From the NCBI RefSeq assembly GCF_021117365.1, contig NZ_CP088262.1:4218501-4282500 (forward strand): DNA of 64,000 nucleotides, read 5' to 3'. The first letter of the stretch is position 1; every line of letters starts with the position of its first letter. Source of the DNA: Nocardioides sp. cx-173 (lineage in GTDB: Bacteria; Actinomycetota; Actinomycetes; Propionibacteriales; Nocardioidaceae). The position numbers and the translations under genes are program-made. Shown one piece after another: positions 7,960-17,149 of this stretch. Below the pieces are notes generated by a model. That model ran no database searches. It was given only the letters and a program-made list of their open reading frames with translations, and had not been told where the DNA came from.

Positions 7960-9444
7960 CTACAGCGCCGAGTGCACGACCCGCCCGGCGGCGACGGTGA
8001 GCGCGACCGGCATCGAGCGGAGCTGGCGGGCGACCTCCGCCGCATCCGCCCCGGACGCCAGCGGGTCGCGCTCCAGCAGGACCAGGTCGGCGCGGGAGCC
8101 GGCACCGACCGTCGGCTGGAAGTCGACGGACGCGGCGAGAGCCTCGCCCGGGGTGAGGGCCTGCTCGGCATGCCAGGGCTCCTCGTCGTCGGCGCCGCGA
8201 TGGACCGCGGCGGCGATCGCCAGCCACGGGTCCAGCGGTGAGACCGGAGCGTCCGAGCCCAGGGCCAGGGGGACGCCCGCGTCGAGCATCCACCGGAACG
8301 CGAAGCAGCGCTCGCTGCGGCCCGGCCAGATCTGCTCGGTGAGGACCCGGTCGTCGACCAGGTGCGCGGGCTGGACGCTGGCGCGCACGCCGACCGCGGC
8401 CATGCGCCGTACGTCGGCGTGGGCGACGAGCTGGGCGTGCTCGATCGAGCCTCGGGCGCCGGTCGCGGCGTAGACCGACAGCGCGTGCGCGACCGCCGCG
8501 TCGCCGATGGCGTGGGTGGCGACCTCGAGGCCGCCGGCGTGCCCCCGGGTCAGGAGCGCGCGCAGCTCGTCGGCGCTCTGGTTGGCCGCGCCGAGGCCGC
8601 CGTCGGCGTAGGGCTCGCAGCACCAGGCGGTGCGGGTGTTGAGCGAGCCGTCGCTGATGATCTTGAGCGGGCCCATGGTCAGCCGGTCGTCGCCGGGCAG
8701 CAGCAGGTCGCCGGTCCGGTGCCCGGCCGCGAGCACCTCGTCGAGCCGGTCGGCGTACGTCGCCACGCGCACCCGCAGCACGTCGCAGCCCTCGGTCCAC
8801 CGCTCGACCCAGTCGCTCGGGCCGCCGCCGAACTCGAAGTCGACCAGGCCGACCACCCCCTTGGCGGCCGCGCGGTTCAGGGAGTTGAGGTAGCCGGTCG
8901 GGGAGATGCCGTCGTTGCCGACCAGGCCCGGCAGGTCGGCGTAGGCGGCGAACCACTCGTTCTCGGAGATGGTGTCCTCGCGCACCTCCAGGCCCAGGGC
9001 GCGCTGGGCGGAGCTGCTGAGCCACGCGTGGTGGGCGTCGCCGGCGATCAGGACGACGGGCGTCTCACCGGCGACGGCGTCGAGCTCGGCCACCGTGGGC
9101 TGGCGCTCCCACACGGCCGGTCGGTGGCCGAACCCGACGAGCGGGCGGCCCGGGTGCTCGGCCAGCCAGAACCGGACCAGGTCGAGCGCATGCTCCGGGG
9201 AGTCCGCGCCGCTGAGATCGAGGCGGGTGAACCTCAGCGACCACTGGCCCAGGTGGGTGTGCTGATCCCAGAGGCCGGGGATCAGCCAGCGCCCGCCCGC
9301 CTCGATCTCCTCCACACCATCGGGCCGGGCCAGGCGCGGGCCCACCTCCACCACGCGGCCGCCCTCGACGAGGACGTCGACCGGGTCGTCGGGCACGTCC
9401 CGGCCGGGGGTCACGGGCACCAGGCGGGCGTCGCGGACGATCAC
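7960..9444 (-). CDS. Amidohydrolase family 3 protein (YtcJ/NfdA-like)
   Basis: A 494-residue metal-dependent hydrolase. Metal ligands are visible in DQHTHLGQ (about 60-67), GDAHHAWL, THAIGDAAV and the closing SDAPVSPLDPW (about 386-396). The N-terminal and C-terminal strands form the usual small beta-sandwich. GTG 9444 is chosen because the strand VIVRDARLVPV is the normal start of the family. It follows the MFS gene in the same direction with a 10-nt gap. Substrate is unknown; relatives act on N-substituted amides or formamides. Confidence 0.8.
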   Translation of the reverse strand: MIVRDARLVPVTPGRDVPDDPVDVLVEGGRVVEVGPRLARPDGVEEIEAGGRWLIPGLWDQHTHLGQWSLRFTRLDLSGADSPEHALDLVRFWLAEHPGRPLVGFGHRPAVWERQPTVAELDAVAGETPVVLIAGDAHHAWLSSSAQRALGLEVREDTISENEWFAAYADLPGLVGNDGISPTGYLNSLNRAAAKGVVGLVDFEFGGGPSDWVERWTEGCDVLRVRVATYADRLDEVLAAGHRTGDLLLPGDDRLTMGPLKIISDGSLNTRTAWCCEPYADGGLGAANQSADELRALLTRGHAGGLEVATHAIGDAAVAHALSVYAATGARGSIEHAQLVAHADVRRMAAVGVRASVQPAHLVDDRVLTEQIWPGRSERCFAFRWMLDAGVPLALGSDAPVSPLDPWLAIAAAVHRGADDEEPWHAEQALTPGEALAASVDFQPTVGAGSRADLVLLERDPLASGADAAEVARQLRSMPVALTVAAGRVVHSAL

Positions 9445-9451
9445 CCCGCCC

Positions 9452-9457
9452 ACGCTA
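9452..9457 (-). promoter_or_regulatory. Candidate -10 hexamer TAGCGT, contains the MFS stop codon
   Basis: On the reverse strand TAGCGT lies 7 nt before GTG 9444. Its first three bases are the TAG stop of the MFS gene. Confidence 0.45.
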
Positions 9458-10762
9458 CGGACTGCCCGCCGCCGTCGCCTCACCGGCCGGGGTCGGCTCG
9501 TGCGGGTGCGCGTCGACCATCGGCTTCGGCCGCAGCAGCAGCCCGCCGACCGCGGCCGCCAGCAGCGCGAAGGCGGCCCCGACGGCGAAGCCCAGCTGGT
9601 AGCCGCCGTTGAGGGCCGCCACCGGCGACGCGCCGCCGTCCAGCAGGCTCTCGGTGCGGGCGGTCGAGAGGCTGACCAGGACGGCCAGCCCGAGGGCTCC
9701 GCCCATCATGAAGCTGGTGTTGACCACGCCCGAGGCCAGGCCGGCCTCGTCCGGCTCCACGTCGCCCATCGCCGCCAGCAGCACCGGGTTGAACGCGACT
9801 CCGGCGCCGGCGCCCAGCAGCAGCATCGCGGGCAGCACGTCGATCGCGAAGGCGCCGTCGACCGGGGCCCGGGAGAACAGCGCCAGGCTGGTCGCCGCGA
9901 GCGCGAGCCCGGCCACCAGCGGCGGACGGATGCCGAAGCGCAGGACCAGCCGGTCGCTGACCCGCAGCGAGCAGTAGGCCATCACCACGCTGGTCGGGAT
10001 GAACGCGAGCCCGACCTCGAGGGCGTCGTAGGCGACGAGGAGCAGGGCCCCCAGAGCCAGCAGGAGCAGGGTGCGGGCACTGGTCCAACCGGCCTCGTTG
10101 CCGCCGACGACGGCGTACACCGTGACCATCAACGCGATCGTCACCAGGGCCGCGCCCACGACGTCCAGGCGCGAGGTCTGCGGCGCGAGCTCGTCGGAGG
10201 GCAGCGCCCGCCGGGCGGCGACCCACACCGCGACGCCGATCGGCACATTGACCAGGAAGATCCAGTGCCAGGAGAGGAGACCGGTCAGGACACCGCCCAG
10301 CAGCACGCCCACCGCGCCGCCTCCGGACATGACGAACCCGAAGAAGCCCATCGCCTTGGCCCGCTCCGCCGGCTCGGAGAACAGGCCCATGACCAGCGCC
10401 AGCGCCACGGCCGAGACGGCGGCACCGCCCAGGCCCTGGACCGCGCGCCCCACGACCAGCAGCTCCGGCGACGGAGCCAGGCCGCAGGCCACGGAGGCGA
10501 CCGTGAACGACACCACGCCGCCCTGGAAGACCCGCTTGTTGCCCAGCAGGTCGCCGAGCCGCCCCGAGAGCAGCAGAAAGCCCCCGAAGGTCAGCAGGTA
10601 GGCGTTGACCACCCAGGCCAGCGCGGACTGCGAGAAGCCCAGGTCGGCCTGGATCGAGGGCAGCGCGACGTTCACGATGCTCGAGTCGAGCACGATCATC
10701 AGGTCACCCAGGCACAGGACGTACAGGGCCAGCCAGCGGCTGCGGTCGGGGAGCTCGGTCAT
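9455..10762 (-). CDS. MFS drug transporter (DHA2/EmrB-like) with an apparent internal in-frame deletion
   Basis: A 435-residue major facilitator. The N-terminal half is typical of the 14-helix DHA2 family: motif A as GRLGDLLGNKRVF (about 67-79) and the D1 motif LDSSIVNVALPSI (about 25-37). Near residue 245 the sequence passes directly from LALGALLLVA to YDALEVGLAF. In family members these segments are normally separated by about 60 residues, including a linker (PLVPLRLF type) and a membrane helix ending LQxVLGY. The frame stays open, so the product may be altered rather than absent. ATG 10762 follows GAGGACC; a GTG at 10801 is possible. Confidence 0.8.
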   Translation of the reverse strand: MTELPDRSRWLALYVLCLGDLMIVLDSSIVNVALPSIQADLGFSQSALAWVVNAYLLTFGGFLLLSGRLGDLLGNKRVFQGGVVSFTVASVACGLAPSPELLVVGRAVQGLGGAAVSAVALALVMGLFSEPAERAKAMGFFGFVMSGGGAVGVLLGGVLTGLLSWHWIFLVNVPIGVAVWVAARRALPSDELAPQTSRLDVVGAALVTIALMVTVYAVVGGNEAGWTSARTLLLLALGALLLVAYDALEVGLAFIPTSVVMAYCSLRVSDRLVLRFGIRPPLVAGLALAATSLALFSRAPVDGAFAIDVLPAMLLLGAGAGVAFNPVLLAAMGDVEPDEAGLASGVVNTSFMMGGALGLAVLVSLSTARTESLLDGGASPVAALNGGYQLGFAVGAAFALLAAAVGGLLLRPKPMVDAHPHEPTPAGEATAAGSP

Positions 10763-10896
10763 CGGTGGTCCTCGGGGAGTGGGGGCGGTTGTGGTGTCCA
10801 CGAACGGGAGGGCGCCGATACGACAGACCCCAGCCCACCGGTCGAGTCATCGCAGCCCCCGGCCTGTCCTGCCCAGGTGAGGCGCCCTGCGGTGGC

Positions 10897-10902
10897 TACG
10901 GT
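10897..10902 (+). promoter_or_regulatory. Candidate -10 hexamer TACGGT
   Basis: TACGGT lies 6 nt before ATG 10909, the spacing expected of a leaderless transcript. Confidence 0.35.
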
Positions 10903-10908
10903 GAGGCC

Positions 10909-11547
10909 ATGGACGCGCGGGCACTCGGGGTGGCGGCCCTGCTCGCCGCGCTCGGGGTCGCCGGTGGCTACTGGGCGGTCACGGCGACCGACGACGAGCC
11001 CGCGCGCCTGAGCGCCGCCGAGCCGGTGCCGGGCCGGTCGCCGTCCTACCCCTCCGACCCCGAGGTCGAGGTGCTCCCCGACCCCAGGACGCCGGCGCTG
11101 GAGGCCGGGCTCGCGCTGGTGCCGCGGCGGATCGGGAACCGGCAGTTCGGGGCGTGGCTGTCGGTGCCGGTGGGCTGGGTGCGCACCGACAGCGACCTGG
11201 TCGAGACCAAGTGGGAGCCGCACAAGGCTCCCGTCAACAGCTACCTGCTGCGGATCAAGTCCCTGACCGGTCAGCGACAGACGGTCGCTCAGGCGCTGGC
11301 GCAGCGACTCGGCGCGCTGGAGTCGACGGTGACGCAGTTCGAGCTCGAGGTCGACCACGAGGACACCCTCGTGGCGACGTACGTGCTCGGCGGCTACCGG
11401 CGGCTCACGATGGAGCGCTTCCTCGAGCTTGACGGCGACGGCATCGCCGACGTCACCGTCGTCGTCATCGGCCGGCTCGGCGACCGGGACGGGCTGCTCG
11501 ACCTGCTGGAGCGGGTCAGTGCCAGCGCGGAGCCCACCGCCGGCTGA
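10909..11547 (+). CDS. Hypothetical exported/membrane-anchored protein
   Basis: A 212-residue protein with an N-terminal hydrophobic helix (about 4-26) and no lipobox, so probably anchored. A proline-rich linker leads to a folded domain (from about 70) with WLSVPVGWVRTDSDL and a closing MERFLELDGDGIADVTVVVIG. Its general pattern (a GW segment early, a strand pair, then a terminal helix) resembles the extracellular domain of the convergent Ser/Thr kinase, whose stop is 9 bp away. That resemblance is by eye and weak. Function unknown. Confidence 0.7.
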   Translation: MDARALGVAALLAALGVAGGYWAVTATDDEPARLSAAEPVPGRSPSYPSDPEVEVLPDPRTPALEAGLALVPRRIGNRQFGAWLSVPVGWVRTDSDLVETKWEPHKAPVNSYLLRIKSLTGQRQTVAQALAQRLGALESTVTQFELEVDHEDTLVATYVLGGYRRLTMERFLELDGDGIADVTVVVIGRLGDRDGLLDLLERVSASAEPTAG

Positions 11548-11556
11548 ACGACCCCC

Positions 11557-13029
<1,473 letters not shown>

Positions 13030-13034
13030 CCTGC

Positions 13035-13040
13035 ATTATG
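13035..13040 (-). promoter_or_regulatory. Candidate -10 hexamer CATAAT for the kinase
   Basis: CATAAT on the reverse strand ends 5 nt before GTG 13029, so the transcript may begin at or next to the start codon. The 31-bp gap to the divergent sigma factor leaves little room for a leader. Confidence 0.4.
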
Positions 13041-13060
13041 TTCCAACGACACGAGACGAG

Positions 13061-13630
13061 ATGAGCGACATGACGAGCGAGGGGCTCACGCCCGACGAGA
13101 TCGACGAGCTGGCGCGGCAGGCCCGCGACGGCGACCGCGACGCGCTCGAGGCCCTGCTCGCCGCCGTGCGTCCCCGCGCGCTCCACGTGTGCCGCGGCGT
13201 CCTGCCGCACACCCCGGACGCCGAGGACGCCTGCCAGGAGGCGCTGCTCAAGATCGCGACCAGGATCGGCTCGTGGGGCGGGCGCGGCCGGTTCACCACG
13301 TGGATGCACGTCGTGGCGGTCAACTCGGCCCGGTCGACGTACCGCCGCATGCGCAACCAGGCGGTGGCCGCGGAGCTGCCGTCACACCTCGAGACCCCCG
13401 ACCCCCGCACCACCAGCGTCATCGCCGGCACCCGCCTCGACCTGCTCGAGGCGATGGAGATCATCGAGCGCGACCACCCGCAGTTCGTCGAGCCGCTGCT
13501 GCTGCGCGACGTCTACGGGCTGTCCTACGAGGAGATCGCCCAGCAGGTGGGTGCCCCGCTCGGCACGGTCAAGGCCCAGATCCATCACGGCCGCAAGCTG
13601 GCCCGTCCACTGCTGAGGGGCAACCCGTGA
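13061..13630 (+). CDS. ECF-type RNA polymerase sigma factor
   Basis: A 189-residue sigma-70 family factor with region 2 (about 20-90, DAEDACQEALLKI and GGRGRFTTWMHVVAVN) and region 4 (about 130-185, LLLRDVYGLSYEEIAQQVG, then APLGTVKAQIHHGRK). ATG 13061 is chosen over an upstream frame that starts inside the divergent kinase gene; ATG 13070 is also possible. Its TGA overlaps the GTG of the M1 peptidase lipoprotein, so the two are coupled. No anti-sigma factor is encoded next to it. Confidence 0.88.
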   Translation: MSDMTSEGLTPDEIDELARQARDGDRDALEALLAAVRPRALHVCRGVLPHTPDAEDACQEALLKIATRIGSWGGRGRFTTWMHVVAVNSARSTYRRMRNQAVAAELPSHLETPDPRTTSVIAGTRLDLLEAMEIIERDHPQFVEPLLLRDVYGLSYEEIAQQVGAPLGTVKAQIHHGRKLARPLLRGNP

Positions 13631-15105
13631 ACCGACTGGGAGCGCTCACCTGCGCCCTCCTCCTGGCCGGGGGCGCCCTGTCCGCCTGCGGCGGCGACTC
13701 CGACGACGCACCCACCGGGGACCGGACGGGCGAGCCCTTTTGGAACCGCGCGACCCAGCGAGACACGGGCACGGCCGGCGACCCGGCACTGGAGCCGGCG
13801 GTGAGCGAGCCGCGGGAGGACTCGGTCTACCCCGAGGCCGGCGACCCGAGCGTCGACGCGCTCCACTACGACCTCACGCTCGACTGGGACCCCGACACCG
13901 ACACGCTCACCGGCTCCGAGGTGCTCACGTTCCGCTCGACCGCCACGGCGGACACCTTCCAGCTCGACTTCAGCGAGCCGATGACGATCTCCTCGCTCAC
14001 CCTCGACGGCGAGGAGGTCGAGTTCGAGGAGCGCGGCAAGGACCTCGTCGTCACCGCGGGCGTCGAGGCCGACCAGGAGTACGAGCTCGCCCTCGAGTAC
14101 GACGGTCAGCCCGGTCCGGTGCCGGTCCCGACCAAGCGCGGCGACTTCAGCGGCACCGGCTTCACGGTGACCGACACCCACGAGACCTGGACGATGCAGG
14201 AGCCGTTCGGCGCCTTCACCTGGTACGCCGTCAACGACCAGCCCTCGGACAAGGCGCTCTACGACTTCACCCTGTCCGTCCCCACCCCCTGGGTCGGCGT
14301 CGCCAACGGCGCGCTGGAGTCCCGCAACGACGAGGGCGGCACGACCACGACGGTCTTCTCGCTGGACTCCCCGGCAGCCTCCTACCTCACCACCGTCGCG
14401 TTCGGCGACTTCGAGATGACCGAGGACGAGTCGGAGTCCGGGATCCCCATCACCTACTGGGTCAACCGCTCGGAGTCCCCCGAGGTCCTCGAGCGACTGC
14501 GCACCACGCCGGCCGCGATGGCGTGGCTGGAGGAGCGGCTCGGCCCCTACCCGTTCGAGACCTTCGGCACGGTCGTCGTCGACTCCGAGAGCGGCATGGA
14601 GACCCAGACGCTGGTCACCCTCGGCAACACCGACTACACGACCTCGGAGGCGGTGATCCTGCACGAGCTCGCGCACCAGTGGTACGGCGACAGCGTCACC
14701 CCCGAGGACTGGCGCGACGTGTGGATGAACGAGGGCATGGCGATGTACCTGCAGGGCATGTGGCAGGCCGAGCAGGACGGCCGCACCGTCGACGAGCAGA
14801 TGGACGAGTGGGCCGAGTTCGAGGACGACGAGCGCGCGTTCGCCGGGCCGCCGGCGGCCTACTCGCGCGAGGCCTTCGGCTCGGGCAACATCTACTACGG
14901 CCCCGCGCTGATGTGGCACGAGCTGCGCGAGCGCATCGGCGAGGAGGCGTTCCTCGAGCTCATCCGCGCCTGGCCCGAGGAGCGTGCCGACGTGAGCACC
15001 GGGCGCGACGACTACCTGCCCTGGATCGAGGAGCAGACCGGCGAGGAGCTGTCGTCGTTCCTCGAGGCCTGGCTGCTCGGCAGGGAGACGCCGCCGCGCG
15101 ACTGA
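13627..15105 (+). CDS. M1-family zinc metallopeptidase lipoprotein
   Basis: A 492-residue secreted aminopeptidase-like protein. A signal peptide ends in LSAC (lipidated Cys21). The N-terminal beta domain (about 75-265) is followed by the catalytic domain with HELAH (346-350), the third zinc ligand in MNEG (Glu369), and a catalytic Tyr candidate in GNIYYGPALMW. The substrate-binding exopeptidase motif appears as GMETQ rather than GAMEN, so strict aminopeptidase activity is uncertain. GTG 13627 overlaps the sigma factor stop. It should act on peptides outside the membrane. Confidence 0.88.
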   Translation: MNRLGALTCALLLAGGALSACGGDSDDAPTGDRTGEPFWNRATQRDTGTAGDPALEPAVSEPREDSVYPEAGDPSVDALHYDLTLDWDPDTDTLTGSEVLTFRSTATADTFQLDFSEPMTISSLTLDGEEVEFEERGKDLVVTAGVEADQEYELALEYDGQPGPVPVPTKRGDFSGTGFTVTDTHETWTMQEPFGAFTWYAVNDQPSDKALYDFTLSVPTPWVGVANGALESRNDEGGTTTTVFSLDSPAASYLTTVAFGDFEMTEDESESGIPITYWVNRSESPEVLERLRTTPAAMAWLEERLGPYPFETFGTVVVDSESGMETQTLVTLGNTDYTTSEAVILHELAHQWYGDSVTPEDWRDVWMNEGMAMYLQGMWQAEQDGRTVDEQMDEWAEFEDDERAFAGPPAAYSREAFGSGNIYYGPALMWHELRERIGEEAFLELIRAWPEERADVSTGRDDYLPWIEEQTGEELSSFLEAWLLGRETPPRD

Positions 15106-15126
15106 CGGCGGCCGCAGTCCGGGTGC

Positions 15127-15306
15127 TCACTCGGCGCTGGCGACGGCGTCCAGCATCCAGCCGACGGTCTCGCTCAGCACCAGCCCGAGGGCAGCGCCGA
15201 GGGCGAGACCCAGGCCGACGAGCAGCAGCAGGGTCAGGGTGGTGCCGATGCGGCGGTTCCGCTCGAGGAACCCGACCGTCGAGAAGGGGCGGGGAGTCGT
15301 GGTCAT
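15127..15306 (-). CDS. Small hypothetical membrane protein
   Basis: A 59-residue protein with a basic N-terminus (FLERNRR) and one long hydrophobic stretch (about residues 24-46, LLLLVGLGLALGAALGLVL) ending in an acidic tail. The start at ATG 15306 gives the positive-inside pattern of a single-pass protein. A DevR-type palindrome lies 60 bp upstream (15366-15379), so it may belong to the stress regulon encoded next door. No family recognised; small size keeps confidence moderate. Confidence 0.5.
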   Translation of the reverse strand: MTTTPRPFSTVGFLERNRRIGTTLTLLLLVGLGLALGAALGLVLSETVGWMLDAVASAE

Positions 15307-15365
15307 GAAGACCACGCTCGGCGCAGGTGCGGTCACCGCTCAGGGCACGTCGGCTCTCCGCGATC

Positions 15366-15379
15366 GGGACCAACGGCCC
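15366..15379. promoter_or_regulatory. DevR/DosR-type box GGGACCAACGGCCC
   Basis: This 14-mer fits GGGNC-N4-GNCCC, the palindromic pattern of DevR/DosR boxes. It differs by two central bases from the box at 22269-22282 and by one base from that at 16949-16962. It lies 60 bp upstream of the small membrane protein gene. Binding is inferred. Confidence 0.5.
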
Positions 15380-15433
15380 ACCCGTCCCGGGCCGACCGAG
15401 GACCTGTCGCCGGCCGGGCGCCCAGACAGGGAC

Positions 15434-15464
15434 GTGGCGCCCTCCCACACGGGGAGGACGCCAC
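15434..15464. terminator. Hairpin in the gap after hsp20
   Basis: GTGGCG and CGCCAC (outer) and CCTCCC and GGGAGG (inner) pair with one opposed C/A and a short loop. No T-run follows, as is usual for high-GC actinobacterial terminators. Confidence 0.4.
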
Positions 15465-15507
15465 GGCCGGACGCGCCGCGCGCGGCGATCGCGCGGCGCC
15501 CGTGCAC

Positions 15508-15527
15508 CGCCCGCCGACTGGCGGGCG
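15508..15527 (-). terminator. Hairpin just downstream of hsp20
   Basis: Eight-base arms CGCCCGCC and GGCGGGCG around GACT start 10 nt past the hsp20 stop codon, the place for a terminator of the DUF1269-hsp20 transcript. Confidence 0.5.
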
Positions 15528-15537
15528 AAGATCGGGT

Positions 15538-15969
15538 CTAGCTGGCGGACGAGCCGTCGGAGGACGAGCTCTGCTCACCGCTGGTGATCGGGATGCTCTG
15601 CGAGCCGCCGCCTCGGCCCGCCGGCATGGAGACCGTGAGGACGCCGTGGGAGTAGTCGGCCGCCACGTCCTCGGCACGTGTGCCCGAGGGGAGGGCGATG
15701 ACGCGCGCGAAGCTGCCGTAGCGGATCTCGCTGCGGTGCTGGTCGTGGGTCTCGGCCCGGCGCTGACCGCGCAGATGGAGCATCCCGCCCTCCACGGTCA
15801 GCTGGATGTCCTTGGTGGGGTCGACGCCCGGGATGTCGGCACGGATGATCCTCCGGTCGCCTTCCACCCACTCCTCGACGCGGACCTGCGGCTCCATGCC
15901 CGGCGCACCCATCCAGTCCATCAGGTCGGCGAGCACGGAGTGGCGGTCCCGGTTGGCTTGGATGCTCAT
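15538..15969 (-). CDS. Hsp20/alpha-crystallin small heat shock protein
   Basis: A 143-residue small heat shock protein. The alpha-crystallin domain (about 38-125) has RRIIRADIPGVDPTKDIQL and the closing SHGVLTVSMPA strand. The tail contains an IPI motif (SQSIPITS) that normally docks neighbouring subunits in the oligomer. ATG 15969 overlaps the stop of the upstream DUF1269 gene (ATGA). Hsp20 proteins such as HspX are classical DevR targets in mycobacteria, and a DevR homologue lies 1.2 kb away. It probably holds unfolded proteins during stress. Confidence 0.93.
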   Translation of the reverse strand: MSIQANRDRHSVLADLMDWMGAPGMEPQVRVEEWVEGDRRIIRADIPGVDPTKDIQLTVEGGMLHLRGQRRAETHDQHRSEIRYGSFARVIALPSGTRAEDVAADYSHGVLTVSMPAGRGGGSQSIPITSGEQSSSSDGSSAS

Positions 15970-16466
15970 GCTTCGCTCTCCTCCAGCATCCGCCGCAGGT
16001 TGGCCTCCTGGTCGGACGACAGGTTCGTCTCGATCAGCTCGCCCTTGATGCCCTGCTCGCGCAGCGACTGGTGCACCCGGTCGACGACGGCACCGGTCGA
16101 GAGGACGAAGAGCGCCGACGTGCCGGGGGTGACGTGCTTTCGCACGTCGGCGATGAAGTCGTCGTCGATGCCGATGTCGGTCAGCGACCCGAACACCGCC
16201 CCCGACGCCGCCCCGACCACCAGCCCGATGAGCGGGATGAAGAAGATGACCCCGAACAGCAGGCCCCAGAACATGCCTCCGAGCATCCCGGTCGCGATCA
16301 GGTTGTTGGCCTGCCGGGTCTTGGGCTTCTTCTTCCCCTCCTCCCACGAGACGGTCGCCGCGTCCAGGACGGTGATCAGCTCCTGCTTCTGCAGCCGGGA
16401 CAAGGCGTCCTCGGCCTGCTGCGCGCCCTCGGGAGTCTCGAACTTCCAGACGGTCAACGTTGCCAT
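15966..16466 (-). CDS. DUF1269-family membrane-associated stress protein
   Basis: A 166-residue protein. The N-terminal alpha/beta part (MATLTVWKFETPEGAQQAEDAL) is followed by a glycine-zipper hydrophobic pair (about 58-95, MLGGMFWGLLFGVIFFIPLI) and a C-terminal alpha/beta domain ending ESEA. This is the layout of DUF1269 proteins, often found beside stress genes in actinobacteria. Its stop overlaps the hsp20 ATG, so both are made from one transcript. The molecular function is not known. Confidence 0.8.
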   Translation of the reverse strand: MATLTVWKFETPEGAQQAEDALSRLQKQELITVLDAATVSWEEGKKKPKTRQANNLIATGMLGGMFWGLLFGVIFFIPLIGLVVGAASGAVFGSLTDIGIDDDFIADVRKHVTPGTSALFVLSTGAVVDRVHQSLREQGIKGELIETNLSSDQEANLRRMLEESEA

Positions 16467-16537
16467 GTCGCTCTCCTCATGTGGTCGGTGACCGCCGCGC
16501 TCGGCGCGCCTCGCGGCGTCGGCCCCTCTGTGCGTCT

Positions 16538-16550
16538 CCGGACGGTCCGG
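16538..16550. promoter_or_regulatory. Perfect palindrome upstream of the DUF1269-hsp20 operon
   Basis: CCGGAC-G-GTCCGG, 72-84 bp before the DUF1269 start (16466), is the only clear dyad in this 132-bp gap. It does not match the DevR-type pattern found in other gaps of the region. The protein binding it, if any, is unknown. Confidence 0.3.
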
Positions 16551-16598
16551 TGATCGCCGTTCGTGTGCCCACCGGGCTGGGCGGTCAGGTGGCGGCCC

Positions 16599-16883
16599 CT
16601 ACTCGACCTTCGAGCTGGGGCCGGTCCCGTGACGCCGCTCGGTCCGGGCCGTGACCGCTCGGCCACGCCTGGTCGCCTCGGCGACGCGCACGCCGATGAG
16701 CCCTCGGGCGATGGCCTCGCACAACGAGACCGAGTTCTCCGCGGTCCCGGCCGAGCGGAGCACCAGCCGGTCCGCCTGGTGCACGACCCTGAGGATCTGT
16801 CCGGGAGGCATCGTGCCCGCGAACTCGGTCATGAACTGCTCGGCGAGCCTGGCTATCTCGGTGCGGTGCGTGACGGCGTCCAT
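16599..16883 (-). CDS. Small helical protein of unknown function
   Basis: A 94-residue protein, predicted mostly helical at the N-terminus (EIARLAEQFMTEFAG, then ILRVVHQADRLVLRSAG) with a basic tail. The first part resembles the short three-helix dimerization proteins common in actinobacteria, but this is by eye. ATG 16883 is the first start compatible with codon bias; upstream in-frame sequence is intergenic. It is divergent from devR, and the box at 16949-16962 could serve both genes. Confidence 0.6.
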   Translation of the reverse strand: MDAVTHRTEIARLAEQFMTEFAGTMPPGQILRVVHQADRLVLRSAGTAENSVSLCEAIARGLIGVRVAEATRRGRAVTARTERRHGTGPSSKVE

Positions 16884-16948
16884 GATGGGTCTCCCTCGTC
16901 GGTATGAAGGCGCCCCCTCAGCCTGATGTGGGCCGATTTCGCTGCCAA

Positions 16949-16962
16949 GTGACCAACGGCCC
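16949..16962. promoter_or_regulatory. DevR/DosR-type box GTGACCAACGGCCC
   Basis: One base different from the box at 15366-15379. It lies between the divergent small helical protein gene (start 16883) and devR (start 17150). With 17078-17091 it could form a two-site autoregulatory region. Confidence 0.45.
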
Positions 16963-17077
16963 GGTACGACCGGGACCCACCGGGTGCACACCGCCAGCCC
17001 GCCCATCGTGCTCGAGCCCGGTGGTGCAGGTGATCGGCCCATCCACCCAGTCAGGACCGTCCGGCGTCCGGAGAACA

Positions 17078-17091
17078 GGGGCCAAAGACCC
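17078..17091. promoter_or_regulatory. DevR/DosR-type box GGGGCCAAAGACCC
   Basis: Fits GGGNC-N4-GNCCC and is centred about 65 bp before the devR start codon, a normal activator position if the transcript is leaderless. Less similar to the other boxes of the region. Confidence 0.4.
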
Positions 17092-17137
17092 GGGCCTTTC
17101 GTGGCCGTCGACCTCCCCGATCCTCGATCCGGGGAAG

Positions 17138-17143
17138 TACCGT
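17138..17143 (+). promoter_or_regulatory. Candidate -10 hexamer TACCGT for devR
   Basis: Six nucleotides separate TACCGT from ATG 17150, suggesting a leaderless devR mRNA. Confidence 0.4.
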
Positions 17144-17149
17144 CTCGGT

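Noticed and set aside
15429..15442. Another DevR-like dyad, GGGACGTGGCGCCC
   Set aside because: It has a mismatch in the fixed part and lies within a terminator-like hairpin, so it is better explained by the hairpin.
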